Source: Streptomyces sp. SID9727 (GTDB taxonomy: Bacteria; Actinomycetota; Actinomycetes; Streptomycetales; Streptomycetaceae). Taken from it: a stretch of DNA of 53,980 nt. The position numbers and the translations under genes were made by a program. Below are positions 1 to 8,755 of the stretch, one piece after another. The number at the start of each line of letters is the position of its first letter. Positions within the stretch are counted from its first letter, which is position 1. The DNA lies in NCBI RefSeq assembly GCF_010550605.1, contig NZ_JAAGNI010000455.1:1-53980 (forward strand), given 5' to 3'. Below the pieces are notes generated by a model. That model did not search any database. It saw nothing but the letters and a program-made list of their open reading frames with translations, and had not been told where the DNA came from.

Positions 1-1888
1 CGGCGTTGAACACGAGGGCCCGTCCGCCCGCCGGGTCACCGGCGAGCGCGCGCTGCGCGGCGTCGATGACGCCGGTCAGCTCCTCGGCGACGGCCGCGTA
101 CGTCCTCTCGGCCTCGCGGTGCACCCAGGCGATCGAGGAGCCGGGCAGGATGTCGTGGAACTGGTGCAGCAGCACCGTCTTCCAGATCCGGTCCAGCTGC
201 TCGTACGGGTACGCGAAGCCGGTGCGCACAGCGGCGGTGGCGGCCCACAGTTCGGCCTCGCGGAGCAGGTGCTCGCTGCGGCGGTTGCCCTGCTTCGTCT
301 TCGCCTGACTGGTGAGCGTCGCGCGGTGCAGCTCCAGGTAGAGCTCGCCGACCCAGACCGGAGGGTTGGCGTACTCGGCCTCGGCCTTGGTGAAGAAGTC
401 CGCGGGGGTTTCCCACGTCACCGTCGCCGAGCCCTCCAGGCTCCGCAGCCGGGCCGCCTTGGCGATCATCTCGCGGGTGGTGCCACCGCCCCCGTCACCC
501 CAGCCGGTCGGCGCCAGCGAGTGCTGCGCGACGCCCTTGTCCTTGAAGTTCGTCGCCGCGTGGGCGATCTCGCTGCCCTTCATCGAGCAGTTGTACGTGT
601 CGACGGGCGGGAAATGCGTGAAGATCCGGGTGCCGTCGATGCCCTCCCAATTGAAGGTGTGGTGCGGGAACTTGTTGGTCTGGCTCCACGAGATCTTCTG
701 TGTGAGCAGCCACTTGGAGCCGGCGGCCTTGATGATCTGGGGCAGCCCGGCCGCGAATCCGAACGTGTCGGGCAGCCACGCCTCGTCGTTCTCGATGCCG
801 AACTCGTCGAGGAAGAACCGCTTGCCGTGCACGAACTGCCGGGCCATCGCCTCGGAGCCCGGCATGTTGGTGTCCGACTCGACCCACATGCCGCCGGACG
901 GCACGAACCGGCCCTCCGCGACGGCGGCCTTGACCTTCGCGTAGACCTCGGGGCGGTGCTCCTTGATCCAGGCGAACTGCTGGGCCTGCGACATCGCGAA
1001 GACGAAGTCCGGCTCGTCCTCCAGGAGGGCGGTCATGTTCGACGTCGTGCGGGCCACCTTGCGGACCGTCTCGCGCAGCGGCCACAGCCAGGCCGAGTCG
1101 ATGTGGGCGTGGCCGACCGCGCTGATGCGGTGGGCGGAGGGCGCGGCGGGCGTCGCGAGGACGCCGGCCAGCTCCGTGCGGGCGGCGGCCGCCGTCCCGC
1201 CCACGTCCTGGAGGTCCACCGCGTCCAGCGCCCGGCCGACGGCGCGCAGGACGTCCCAGCGGCGGGCGCCCTCCACGGGCAGCTCCTGCATCAGCTCGCC
1301 CAGCACCTCCAGGTCCTGGACCAGGTTCCACACGTCCTCGTCGAAGACGGCGAGGTCCATCCGGGCCAGGGTGTACTGCGGCTCGCTGCCGGCGGTCTCC
1401 TTGTCACCCAACTGCGTCGGCAGGAAGGGGTGATAGTCGAGGATCACCGGATTGGACGCCGCCTCGATGTGCAGCATCACCTCCTCGCCGCCCGCCACCG
1501 GGGCGCCCACCCGCACCCACTGGTTGCGCGGGTTGAGGCCCTTCACCGGGGTGCCGTCGGGGCGGTAGACCAAACCCTCGCACTGGAAGCCCGGCATGTT
1601 CTCGTCGAAGCCGAGGTCGAGCAGCGCCTCAACGGTCCGGCCCGCCCACGCCTCCGGCACCGTGCCGGAGACCTTGAACCAGGACGTGCCCCACGGAGCA
1701 CCCCACCGGTCGCCGACCGCGATCGGCTCGGTGGGTCCGGCCAGGCCCTCGGCCACGGGGACGGGCTCGCCGGGCGCGTTCCAGACGGCGACGTCCAGCG
1801 GGACGGACTCCGGATATACGGCGGGCCGGATGCGCTCGTCGAGGACGCGCTTGAGACGGGCTTCGACCAGGCTGCGGTCGTCGTGCAT
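1..1888 (-). CDS. GH38 alpha-mannosidase (3' end outside window)
   Basis: Predicted cytoplasmic alpha-mannosidase that trims alpha-linked mannose from imported N-glycan fragments. The catalytic domain is recognisable: HAHID at residues 260-264, whose His262 and Asp264 match the metal-binding HxD of the family, is followed by AWLWPLRE, and WLPDTFGF holds the probable nucleophile Asp374. There is no signal peptide. The ATG start is preceded by GGAG at good spacing. 629 codons are visible and end at RALVFNA; family members are usually near 1000 residues, so the C-terminal beta domains lie beyond position 1. It is the last visible gene of the minus-strand operon beginning at 8410, 39 bp after the GH85 gene. 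Family call is secure; linkage preference (1,2, 1,3 or 1,6) cannot be read. Confidence 0.93.
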   Translation of the reverse strand, partial: MHDDRSLVEARLKRVLDERIRPAVYPESVPLDVAVWNAPGEPVPVAEGLAGPTEPIAVGDRWGAPWGTSWFKVSGTVPEAWAGRTVEALLDLGFDENMPGFQCEGLVYRPDGTPVKGLNPRNQWVRVGAPVAGGEEVMLHIEAASNPVILDYHPFLPTQLGDKETAGSEPQYTLARMDLAVFDEDVWNLVQDLEVLGELMQELPVEGARRWDVLRAVGRALDAVDLQDVGGTAAAARTELAGVLATPAAPSAHRISAVGHAHIDSAWLWPLRETVRKVARTTSNMTALLEDEPDFVFAMSQAQQFAWIKEHRPEVYAKVKAAVAEGRFVPSGGMWVESDTNMPGSEAMARQFVHGKRFFLDEFGIENDEAWLPDTFGFAAGLPQIIKAAGSKWLLTQKISWSQTNKFPHHTFNWEGIDGTRIFTHFPPVDTYNCSMKGSEIAHAATNFKDKGVAQHSLAPTGWGDGGGGTTREMIAKAARLRSLEGSATVTWETPADFFTKAEAEYANPPVWVGELYLELHRATLTSQAKTKQGNRRSEHLLREAELWAATAAVRTGFAYPYEQLDRIWKTVLLHQFHDILPGSSIAWVHREAERTYAAVAEELTGVIDAAQRALAGDPAGGRALVFNA

Positions 1889-1927
1889 GAGGGGGACTCC
1901 GTTGTGAGTGGTGGGTCGGGTGGGGGG

Positions 1928-3985
1928 TTACCAGCGGTGCGCGGTGGAGGCGGTGCCGGAGGTCGTGTACAGCTCGCCAACAGCCCTGACCTGGAAACGA
2001 GCGGCTTTCTCGCCCGGTTCCCGGCGCAGACCGGGTACGAAGAACGCGGTGGAGGCGGTGGCGCCCAGGAAGCACCGGGTGCCGTCGGGCAGGACGCGGT
2101 GCAGCTCGTAGTGGCGCGGTTCGCCGGGCGAGCGGTGCCAGCGCAGGCGCAGGTCCGTGCCGCCGGTGCCCCGGGACGCTCCGGTGACGCGCAGTCCGGT
2201 CGGCGCGGCGGGCGTCTCCGCCCGGTCCCGTACGGCCACGGCGCCGAGCCGCCAGCGCACCGGACCGGCCGCCGTGAGGCGCACCCCGAGCGCGTGCACC
2301 GTGCCGGAGAGGGGTTTCAGCCGCAGCGTGGAGGTGGTCCATCCGCTGCCGCCCGCCCGGAGTTCGCCCGCCGGGATGTAGGTGTACGCCACGGGGTCGC
2401 CCGGCCGGTCCGGCTCGTGCAGGGCGACGGCGAGCTCGACGGTGACCGGGCCCGACTCCGCGTCGGCGCGGTGCGTCAGCTCCACGACGGTGCGCCGGGA
2501 CAGCGGCAGCCGGGTGCGATGGAGGTCGACCGTGACCGGGGCGCCGGGCTCCCCGGCGACCAGGAGGCTGCTGCCCCCGCGCCAGGCGTCCTCGAAGTCG
2601 AAGCCCACGGACGGGCGCCGGCCCTCGGTGCGGACGACCCAGCGGCGGCCCGGCAGCCGGTCCTGGACCCCGAGGTGGTTCCACTCGGCGTCCGAGGCAA
2701 CCCGGCCGTTCTCGTACCAGCGCAGGCCATGACCGGTGTTGAAGGTGGTGGCGAACGGCAGCCGGTCCACCGTCGAGCGGTCGGCCACCGCCGTCGCGGG
2801 GGCGCGCCAGCCGTCCGTACGGTCCGGCCGGGCCGGGTCCAGGGACCGCCCGGTCCAGAACCGCTGGTCGGCGGCGTGGAACTGACCGGGCGTACGGTCC
2901 TCCGGAAGATGGCTGCGGGTCCACTCCGGCCGGTAGAAGCCGTAGCCGACGGTGTGCGGCCGGTCGGCCGGGATGATCGCGTCCCAGTCGACGGGCGCGT
3001 CCCAGCCCTTGGACTCCACATCCACGCCCGCCCACAGGGCGTACCGGCTGCGGCCGGCGGCCTCGGCGTTCGCCGCGGAGGAGGCGAGCGACGCGGGCGT
3101 CCAGCGGAAGTCGACGAACATCGAGTCCGCCTCCCGGAACAGCGCGGTGTTCTCGGCGTTGAGCGCGCCCTGCCAGCCGACCTCGCCCCGCACCGTCATC
3201 GCGTCGTACCAGGTGATACGCAGCCCCGCCGCGTCGCTGCGGGCCCGCAGGTCGGTGACGAAGGCGAGCATCTCGGCACCGAGCGCGGCGTCCCCGCCCT
3301 CGGTCTCGGCGTTGAGGAACCAGCCGTCGAAGCCGTGCGCCACGGCCGCCTCCACCAGCTTCACGGCGAGCGGGAAGCGCCCGGCCGCGTCGCGCTGCAC
3401 GAGGTCGCGGGTCCACCGGAGGTCGCCGCCGTGGTGCACGGGCGGCAGGAAGACGGTCCCGAGGACGGGAACCCCGTGGCGGTGGGCGGCGTCGACGACC
3501 GGGGCGTTCGGCGCGAGGATCAGCCCCTCGCCGGCCGAGCCGCCCCAGAAGACCAGCTCGTCGATGTACGCCCAGTGGTTCAGGGCGTAGTAGTCGGCGG
3601 TGGCCGCGCCCTGGGACGGGTTGCCCGCGGTGTTCCCGAAGGCCACCAAGGAGGTGATCCGCGCCTGGTCGGTCCGGGCCGTGGTGTTGGCCGGGACCGG
3701 GGTGAAGCGGTCGGCGAGCGGCACGGACGCGGTGTTGAACGGCAGGTCCGGGTCGGCCTCGGGGCGCCACGCCTTCAGGCTGCGCCAGCTGATGCCGTCG
3801 CCGGGGGTGCCGGCGGGCAGCGAGTCGGGAAACCAGTAGGAGGCGCAGGGCCGGCTCGTGGCAGGTGCGGCGGCGTGGGCGGTCGTGGTGAGGCCGGGCG
3901 CCAGGAGGCCGGCGGCGGCTCCGGCTCCGGCGAGGACCACGGTGCGGCGGCTGGGTGCGGACGGGCGCGGCGGGGACTGGGTCAT
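1928..3985 (-). CDS. Secreted GH85 endo-beta-N-acetylglucosaminidase
   Basis: ENGase predicted to cut between the two core GlcNAc residues of N-glycans, releasing the oligosaccharide from glycoproteins outside the cell. The N-terminus is a Tat-type signal (SRRTVVLAGAG, hydrophobic stretch, AHAAAP cleavage region near residue 39). GH85 features follow: HWAYIDELVFWGG at about 138-149, HRHGVPVLGTVFLPP at about 168-182, and GFDGWFLNAETEGG, in which Asn225 and Glu227 fit the catalytic Asn-x-Glu of the family. At 685 residues it has room for C-terminal beta-sandwich domains after about residue 350. It follows the GH5 gene by 55 bp and has CGGAGC upstream of its ATG. The only exported hydrolase of the operon, it would make the substrate that the co-transcribed importer takes up. 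Confidence 0.92.
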   Translation of the reverse strand: MTQSPPRPSAPSRRTVVLAGAGAAAGLLAPGLTTTAHAAAPATSRPCASYWFPDSLPAGTPGDGISWRSLKAWRPEADPDLPFNTASVPLADRFTPVPANTTARTDQARITSLVAFGNTAGNPSQGAATADYYALNHWAYIDELVFWGGSAGEGLILAPNAPVVDAAHRHGVPVLGTVFLPPVHHGGDLRWTRDLVQRDAAGRFPLAVKLVEAAVAHGFDGWFLNAETEGGDAALGAEMLAFVTDLRARSDAAGLRITWYDAMTVRGEVGWQGALNAENTALFREADSMFVDFRWTPASLASSAANAEAAGRSRYALWAGVDVESKGWDAPVDWDAIIPADRPHTVGYGFYRPEWTRSHLPEDRTPGQFHAADQRFWTGRSLDPARPDRTDGWRAPATAVADRSTVDRLPFATTFNTGHGLRWYENGRVASDAEWNHLGVQDRLPGRRWVVRTEGRRPSVGFDFEDAWRGGSSLLVAGEPGAPVTVDLHRTRLPLSRRTVVELTHRADAESGPVTVELAVALHEPDRPGDPVAYTYIPAGELRAGGSGWTTSTLRLKPLSGTVHALGVRLTAAGPVRWRLGAVAVRDRAETPAAPTGLRVTGASRGTGGTDLRLRWHRSPGEPRHYELHRVLPDGTRCFLGATASTAFFVPGLRREPGEKAARFQVRAVGELYTTSGTASTAHRW

Positions 3986-4040
3986 GGTGTGCTCCGTATC
4001 GTGCGTTTTCGATTCCGGTGCGGTGCGGGGTGACGCGGGG

Positions 4041-5294
4041 TCAGCGGACCTCTTCGGGCGTGACGACTTCCGTGATGCCCCGGGCGGTCAGGTGGTCCTG
4101 GTCGGACGCCTTGCTCGCGAGGACGGTGGTGGGGCGGACGCCGTCGGCGGTGAGCCGGGCGAAGGCTTCGAAGACCGCGCCGCCTGGGGCGCAGACGGAG
4201 CGGTGGGGCGCGGTCTCGTCGTCCCCGCTGTCGACGACGAGTGCCGTGGTCCGGGGCGCGGGCCGGTGGGCGCGGTCGCGCTGCTCCTGGACGATGCGGG
4301 CGATGGTCCGGCCGGCCGGCTTGACCCGGCGGTCGTTGGTCAGCAGCCCGAGGCTGTACTCCAGCTCCGGGAAGTCGGCCAGCGACCGGGACACGTCGTG
4401 GGAGCACCACCAGGTGACACCCCATACGTCTTCGCAGTCCAAAGCGTTGGCCACGGTCGCCTCGGTGAACGCGGCGGCGTGCTCGGCGGGGATCAGCGGG
4501 GCGGGCGCGCCGACCTCCTGGAGCCAGACCGGCCGGTGCGGGTCGAGCGCCCACGCCTTGGAGAGCTCGATGAGGTAGGCGGCGTGATGCTCGGTGGCGG
4601 TGCCGGTACGGCCGTGGCGCTGGGCGGTGCCGTTGAAGACCCAGGAGTGCACGGCGGTGACGGCGCCCTTGCGTGCGGCGTGCGCCGGGGTGAAGGCGTG
4701 GTCGTCCTGGTACCAGGCGGCGTCGTACTCGGCGTGCAGGTGCAGCTTGCCGGGTGCCCCCTCCTCACAGGCCGCCAGCATCCGGGTCAGCCAGGCGTCC
4801 GCCTGCCCGGGCGTGATGCGGTCCGGGTCGGGGTGCGGGTCGCCGGAGAACTGGTTGATCTCGTTGCCGAGGGTCATCCCGATGAAGTGCGGCCGGTCGG
4901 CGAGGGCGGCGGCCAGGGTGCGCAGGTACTCGGCTTGTCCGGCGAGGACGTCCGGGTCGGTGAAGAGGTTGCGCCGGTGCCACGTACCGGTCCAGGCGGG
5001 CAGGAAGTCGAAGCTCGACAGATGGCCCTGCAGCCCGTCCACGTTGACGTCGAGGCCGCGTTCGGCGGCGGCGTCGGCGAGCTGGACGAGCTGCTCGACG
5101 GCGCGCGGGCGGATCAGGGTGCGGTTGGGCTGGAACAGCGGCCAGAGCGGGAAGACCCGGATGTGGTCGAGCCCGAGGCCGGCGATCGAGTCGAGGTCGG
5201 CGCGTACGGCGTCGAGGTCGAAGTCCAGCCAGTGGTGGAACCAGCCCTGACTGGGCGTGTAGTTGGCGCCGAAACGCAAGGGGGAGGTGCTCAT
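4041..5294 (-). CDS. GH5 glycosidase, subfamily 18-like beta-mannosidase
   Basis: A (beta/alpha)8 clan A glycosidase of 417 residues without signal peptide. TLGNEINQF carries the Asn144-Glu145 pair typical of the GH5 acid/base, and VWLQEVGAP carries the likely nucleophile Glu260. The N-terminus (RFGANYTPSQGWFHHW) and overall layout resemble the actinobacterial and bifidobacterial subfamily GH5_18, whose studied members split the Man-beta-1,4-GlcNAc disaccharide left after alpha-mannose removal. That role fits its place between an ABC importer and the GH85 and GH38 genes: it would perform the last cytoplasmic step, giving mannose and GlcNAc. A beta-glucosidase or cellulase-like activity is the alternative if the subfamily call is wrong. 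The ribosome site upstream of ATG is weak. Confidence 0.85.
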   Translation of the reverse strand: MSTSPLRFGANYTPSQGWFHHWLDFDLDAVRADLDSIAGLGLDHIRVFPLWPLFQPNRTLIRPRAVEQLVQLADAAAERGLDVNVDGLQGHLSSFDFLPAWTGTWHRRNLFTDPDVLAGQAEYLRTLAAALADRPHFIGMTLGNEINQFSGDPHPDPDRITPGQADAWLTRMLAACEEGAPGKLHLHAEYDAAWYQDDHAFTPAHAARKGAVTAVHSWVFNGTAQRHGRTGTATEHHAAYLIELSKAWALDPHRPVWLQEVGAPAPLIPAEHAAAFTEATVANALDCEDVWGVTWWCSHDVSRSLADFPELEYSLGLLTNDRRVKPAGRTIARIVQEQRDRAHRPAPRTTALVVDSGDDETAPHRSVCAPGGAVFEAFARLTADGVRPTTVLASKASDQDHLTARGITEVVTPEEVR

Positions 5295-5340
5295 ACGGAA
5301 CAGGAGTCCTGGTTCTTGTGGTGCGAGCGGGCGGGCGGGG

Positions 5341-6201
5341 TCAGCCCTTGACGGCGCCTTCGCCGACGCCCCGGAAGAAGAAGCGCTGCAACCCCGCGAA
5401 GAGGATGATGAGCGGCAGCACGGCGATGATCGTGCCCGCCGCGACGAGCCGTTCGTCGTTGGCGAAGGTGCCGTGCAGGTAGTTCAGGCCGATGGTCAGG
5501 GTGAAGTTCTCCGGGTCGCTGAGGACGATCAGCGGCCACAGGAAGTCGTCCCACGAGCCCATGAAGGCGAAGATCGCGACGACGGCGAGGGTGCCCTTGA
5601 CGGAGGGCAGCGCGATCCGCAGGAAGCGCTGCCAGACGTTGGCACCGTCCACGAACGCCGCTTCCTCGATCTCCACGGGAAGGTTCAGGAACGCGTTGCG
5701 CATCAGCAGGACGTTCATCGCGCCGACCGACCCCGGCAGCAGCACGCCGAGCAGGGTGTTGTTCAGCCCCAGGTCACGCATGGTGGTGAACTGGGCGATG
5801 ATGATGCCCTCCACGGGAACGAGCATGGCGAGGATGAACGCCAGCGTCGCGGCCCTGCGCCCCCGGTAGCGGAGCCTCGCCAGGGCGTACCCCGCGAGCG
5901 CCGAGCCGACGCAGTTGGTGACCACGTTGGCGGAGGCGACCTTGAGGGAGTTCAGCGCGTAGTCCCAGACGGGGATCGTGTCGGCGACGCGGCTGTAGTT
6001 GTCCAGCGTCGGATCGCTGGGGAAGAACGTCGGCGGGGAGCTGAAGATGTCCTCGTCGGGGCCCTTCAGCGAGGTCGACAGCTGCCAGAGGAACGGCCCG
6101 ACGGTCAGGGCCAGGACCGCCAGCAGCAGCACGTACCGCAGCACGAGCTGCCAGCCGGGGACCCGCCGGCCTTCGGCGTCGGTGGTCTTCAGGAAGCTCA
6201 C
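5341..6201 (-). CDS. Sugar ABC transporter permease, MalG type (CUT1)
   Basis: Inner-membrane permease of 286 residues. The GTG start at 6201 overlaps the stop of the preceding permease (GTGA), implying translational coupling; the same frame runs open further upstream, but only the part from VSFLKTTDAEG on looks like a permease. Predicted membrane segments include LVLRYVLLLAVLALTVGPFLW near the N-terminus, and the cytoplasmic EAA loop reads EIEEAAFVDGANVWQRFLRI, the contact site for an ATPase. No ATPase is encoded nearby, so a shared MsiK-type ATPase probably energises the system. With 6198-7115 and the binding protein at 7124 it would import oligosaccharides released by the GH85 enzyme. Confidence 0.93.
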   Translation of the reverse strand: MSFLKTTDAEGRRVPGWQLVLRYVLLLAVLALTVGPFLWQLSTSLKGPDEDIFSSPPTFFPSDPTLDNYSRVADTIPVWDYALNSLKVASANVVTNCVGSALAGYALARLRYRGRRAATLAFILAMLVPVEGIIIAQFTTMRDLGLNNTLLGVLLPGSVGAMNVLLMRNAFLNLPVEIEEAAFVDGANVWQRFLRIALPSVKGTLAVVAIFAFMGSWDDFLWPLIVLSDPENFTLTIGLNYLHGTFANDERLVAAGTIIAVLPLIILFAGLQRFFFRGVGEGAVKG

Positions 6202-7115
6202 GCGTCCTCCTTGCGGTCGGCGCGCAGTACCAGCAGCATCAGGCCGACGGTGACGACGAAGATGACGACCGAGATCGCGGAGGCGTAACCGACCCGCCCG
6301 CTCAGCCCGGTGCCGACCCGCTGGACGAGCATCACGAGGGTGGTGTCCTCGCCCGCGGGCCCACCGGACGGGCCGGCCATCAGGTAGACCTCGGAGAACA
6401 CCTTGAAGGCGGAGACCGAGGAGAGGGCCGCGACCAGCACCATCGTGGACCGGATGGCGGGCACGGTGACTGTGAAGAAGCGGCGTACGGCACCGGCACC
6501 GTCCACGGACGCGGCCTCGTGCAGCTCCCTCGGTACGTTCGCGAGGGCGGCCAGATAGATGATCATGTAGTAGCCGAGGCCCTTCCAGACCGTGACCGTC
6601 ATCGCGCTGCCCAGCAGCAGCCACTGGTCGCTGAGGAAGCCGACCTTGCCGATGCCGACGGCCTCCAGGACCGCGTTGACCAGCCCGCGGTCGTCCAGCA
6701 TCCACACCCAGATCAGGCCGACGACCACGATGGACGCGACGACCGGGGTGTAGAAGGCCGACCGGAAGAAGGAGATGCCGGGGATGTGCCGCTGGACGAG
6801 CATCGCCAGCAGCAGCGGCAGGATGACGAGTGCGGGGACCACGCCGACGACGTACAGCACGCTGTTGCGCAGCCCGGTCCAGAACATCTCGTCGTGCAGC
6901 AGCTCCCGGAAGTTCGCCAGGCCGACGAACGAGCCGGGCACCAGTGTCCGCCGGTCGGTGAAGGAGTTCACCAGCGTGCTGAAGAAGGGGTAGAGGCTGA
7001 AGGTGCCGACCACGACCAGGCCGGGCGCGGCGAACAGCCAGGGACTGAGGGGCAGATGGCGGCGGATCCGGCCGGCGGGCCGGCCTGCCGCAGCGGTGGG
7101 GGAGGGGGAGTTCAC
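6198..7115 (-). CDS. Sugar ABC transporter permease, MalF type (CUT1)
   Basis: First permease of the N-glycan operon, 305 residues. A short cytoplasmic N-terminus (TAAAGRPAGRIRRHLPLSP) is followed by the first membrane helix (WLFAAPGLVVVGTFSLYPFF) and five more hydrophobic segments; the EAA loop is ELHEAASVDGAGAVRRFF. It starts 8 bp after the stop of the binding-protein gene and overlaps the next permease by 4 bp, so the three transport proteins should be made together. CUT1 systems take oligosaccharides, in keeping with an N-glycan substrate. Confidence 0.94.
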   Translation of the reverse strand: MNSPSPTAAAGRPAGRIRRHLPLSPWLFAAPGLVVVGTFSLYPFFSTLVNSFTDRRTLVPGSFVGLANFRELLHDEMFWTGLRNSVLYVVGVVPALVILPLLLAMLVQRHIPGISFFRSAFYTPVVASIVVVGLIWVWMLDDRGLVNAVLEAVGIGKVGFLSDQWLLLGSAMTVTVWKGLGYYMIIYLAALANVPRELHEAASVDGAGAVRRFFTVTVPAIRSTMVLVAALSSVSAFKVFSEVYLMAGPSGGPAGEDTTLVMLVQRVGTGLSGRVGYASAISVVIFVVTVGLMLLVLRADRKEDA

Positions 7116-7123
7116 GAGAGGGC

Positions 7124-8410
7124 TCAGCTCTGCTGCAACAGCCGGTCACACGCCTTGACAGCGTTGTCAAGAGCTTCCTTGGGGCTCTGCTTCCCTTGCA
7201 GGGCCTTGGCGATCTGGTTGCGGAGCTCGCTCTTCATCTGCTCGCTGAACAACACCGGGGTGTAGTTGACGGCCGTCTTCAGAGACTTCGCGGCGGCGAC
7301 GCGGACGCGGGTCTCGTCCGTCCCGTCCTCCTTGGTGAAGTACGGGTCGTCGAGCGAGCCGGCGGTGCTCGGGAAGATGGCGACCTGCTTGGCGAACTCC
7401 ATCTGCCGGGTCGCGTCGGTCACGTAGTGGGCGAAGGCCACGGCGGCGGGCTTGCGCTTGGACTGCGCGTTCACCATGACGCCCATGACGTACATGTTGG
7501 CCTTGCCGGTACTGCTGACCTGGTCGGTGATCCCGATGTTCTTGTAGAGACTCGGGGCCTGCTTCTTGAAGTTGGCCAGGTCCAGCGCGCTGCCCGGGTT
7601 CATCGCCACGGACTCGGTGAGGAACTTGTGGCCCGAGGACTCGGGAGTCGCGGTCAGCGCCTGCGGGTCGAGCGCCTTGGCGTCGTACAGCTCCTTGTAG
7701 TGCGTGAGGAGTTCGACGCCCTTCGCGTCGTTGAAGGCGAAGCCCGTGCCCTCCTTGTTCATCAGCTGCCCGCCGTACCGGCCGAAGTCCTCGATGGTGG
7801 GGACGTTGGCGAGGGTGGCGACCTTGCCGTGACTCTTCTCCGCCAGCTTCAGGCCGGCCGCGAAGACCTCGTCGTACGTGGCCGGCGGCTTCTGCGGGTC
7901 CAGTCCGGCGTCCTCGAAAAGCCGCTTGTTGTAGAACATCGGCCCGGTGTTGAGGTACCAGGGGAAGGCGTACGTACCCTCCGTGCCGGGTATCTGGTGG
8001 CTCTTCCACGCGCCGTCCAGGTACTCCTTGCGGTACTTCGGCGCGGCCTTGTCGAGGTCGAGGGCGAGGCCGGCCTTGGCCAGCGGGGCCACCAGGTCGG
8101 GGGAGACGTTGACGACGTCGGGCAGGGTGCCGCCGGCCGCGTCCGCGCTGATCTTGTCGGCGTAGCCCTCGCCGGGGCGGTCGACCCACTTGACCTCGGT
8201 GCCCGGGTACTTCTTCTCGAAGTCCGCGATCACCCCGTTGAAGTAGTCCTTGAAGTTCGCCTGGAGGTTCCAGGTCTGGAAGGTGATCTTCCCTTCGACC
8301 TTGCCCGAGGCATCGGACGAGTCCGAGCCGGAGCCCCCGCCGCAAGCGCTCAGCGGCAGTACGGCGGCGAGGACGGCGGCAGCGGCGACTGCTCTGCGGG
8401 AGATGTGCAC
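7124..8410 (-). CDS. Sugar-binding lipoprotein of N-glycan ABC importer
   Basis: Extracellular solute-binding protein (family 1), 428 residues from the chosen GTG at 8410. This start is preferred to an upstream in-frame ATG at 8572 because AAGGAG lies at correct spacing and the protein then opens directly with a lipoprotein signal: HISRR, a hydrophobic stretch, and the lipobox LSAC with acylated Cys23 followed by a Gly/Ser linker. The mature part starts KITFQTWNLQANFKDYF and continues as a typical two-lobed sugar-binding fold. First gene of the operon, directly downstream of the LacI-type operator region, so it is probably induced by N-glycan fragments. Confidence 0.93.
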   Translation of the reverse strand: MHISRRAVAAAAVLAAVLPLSACGGGSGSDSSDASGKVEGKITFQTWNLQANFKDYFNGVIADFEKKYPGTEVKWVDRPGEGYADKISADAAGGTLPDVVNVSPDLVAPLAKAGLALDLDKAAPKYRKEYLDGAWKSHQIPGTEGTYAFPWYLNTGPMFYNKRLFEDAGLDPQKPPATYDEVFAAGLKLAEKSHGKVATLANVPTIEDFGRYGGQLMNKEGTGFAFNDAKGVELLTHYKELYDAKALDPQALTATPESSGHKFLTESVAMNPGSALDLANFKKQAPSLYKNIGITDQVSSTGKANMYVMGVMVNAQSKRKPAAVAFAHYVTDATRQMEFAKQVAIFPSTAGSLDDPYFTKEDGTDETRVRVAAAKSLKTAVNYTPVLFSEQMKSELRNQIAKALQGKQSPKEALDNAVKACDRLLQQS

Positions 8411-8524
8411 GGTGAACGGCTCCTTTGCTCGGACCAGGCGCGCGGTCGGCGGGCCCCGGGGTCCCTGACCCGGCGGACCGCGTTCGCCCGACAGACCCTG
8501 CAATGCGCCTGCGCTGAAAGTCAA

Positions 8525-8542
8525 TACATTCACCGGAATGTA
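8525..8542. promoter_or_regulatory. Inverted repeat in the N-glycan operon promoter region
   Basis: TACATTCACCGGAATGTA: two perfect 7-bp arms around a 4-bp centre, lying between the LacI-type sites and the binding-protein gene. On the minus strand TTGACT follows immediately, so a protein bound here could control that promoter. No regulator in the window clearly matches it. Confidence 0.45.
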
Positions 8543-8603
8543 ATCTCTCCTCGCCGCATCAGTGCAGGTCAAACGGGTGTGGTGTCCTATTGACGGCTAC
8601 TCA

Positions 8604-8643
8604 CTAATGCGCTTTAGCTCGATGCAACTCAAGCGCTTTAGTC
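8604..8643. promoter_or_regulatory. Two LacI-type operator sites
   Basis: Two related sites sit between the divergent LacI gene and the transporter operon: CTAATGCGCTTTAG and CTCAAGCGCTTTAG. Both contain GCGCTTTA, spaced 24 bp apart, and the second has the palindromic core AAGCGCTT (8631-8638) typical of LacI-family operators with a central CG. Two sites on roughly the same DNA face suit cooperative binding by the adjacent repressor. A minus-strand TTGAGT overlaps the second site and could be the -35 hexamer. Confidence 0.7.
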
Positions 8644-8755
8644 AGTCTGGAGCCCTCTCTCGACCAAACGGCCGGGGAAGCTCTACGATGCCCCGGGGGC
8701 GAGCGGGCCCGACTGCCCGTCAGCAACCCCGGGTGCGGCAGGAAGTGAGGCACGG

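Noticed and set aside
119..4033. Long open frame of 1304 codons on the plus strand
   Set aside because: Antisense to the GH38 and GH85 genes; its composition (Gly, Arg, Val runs) is the usual mirror of high-GC coding DNA and it shows no domain.
6202..7170. N-terminal extension of the second N-glycan permease, giving a 609-residue fusion
   Set aside because: The extension lies wholly over the other permease gene in a different frame and has Arg/Pro/His-rich composition; the GTG at 6201 gives the family-standard N-terminus.
8411..8572. Longer start for the sugar-binding lipoprotein
   Set aside because: It would bury the lipoprotein signal behind 54 residues and cover the operator region; the GTG at 8410 has a good ribosome site.
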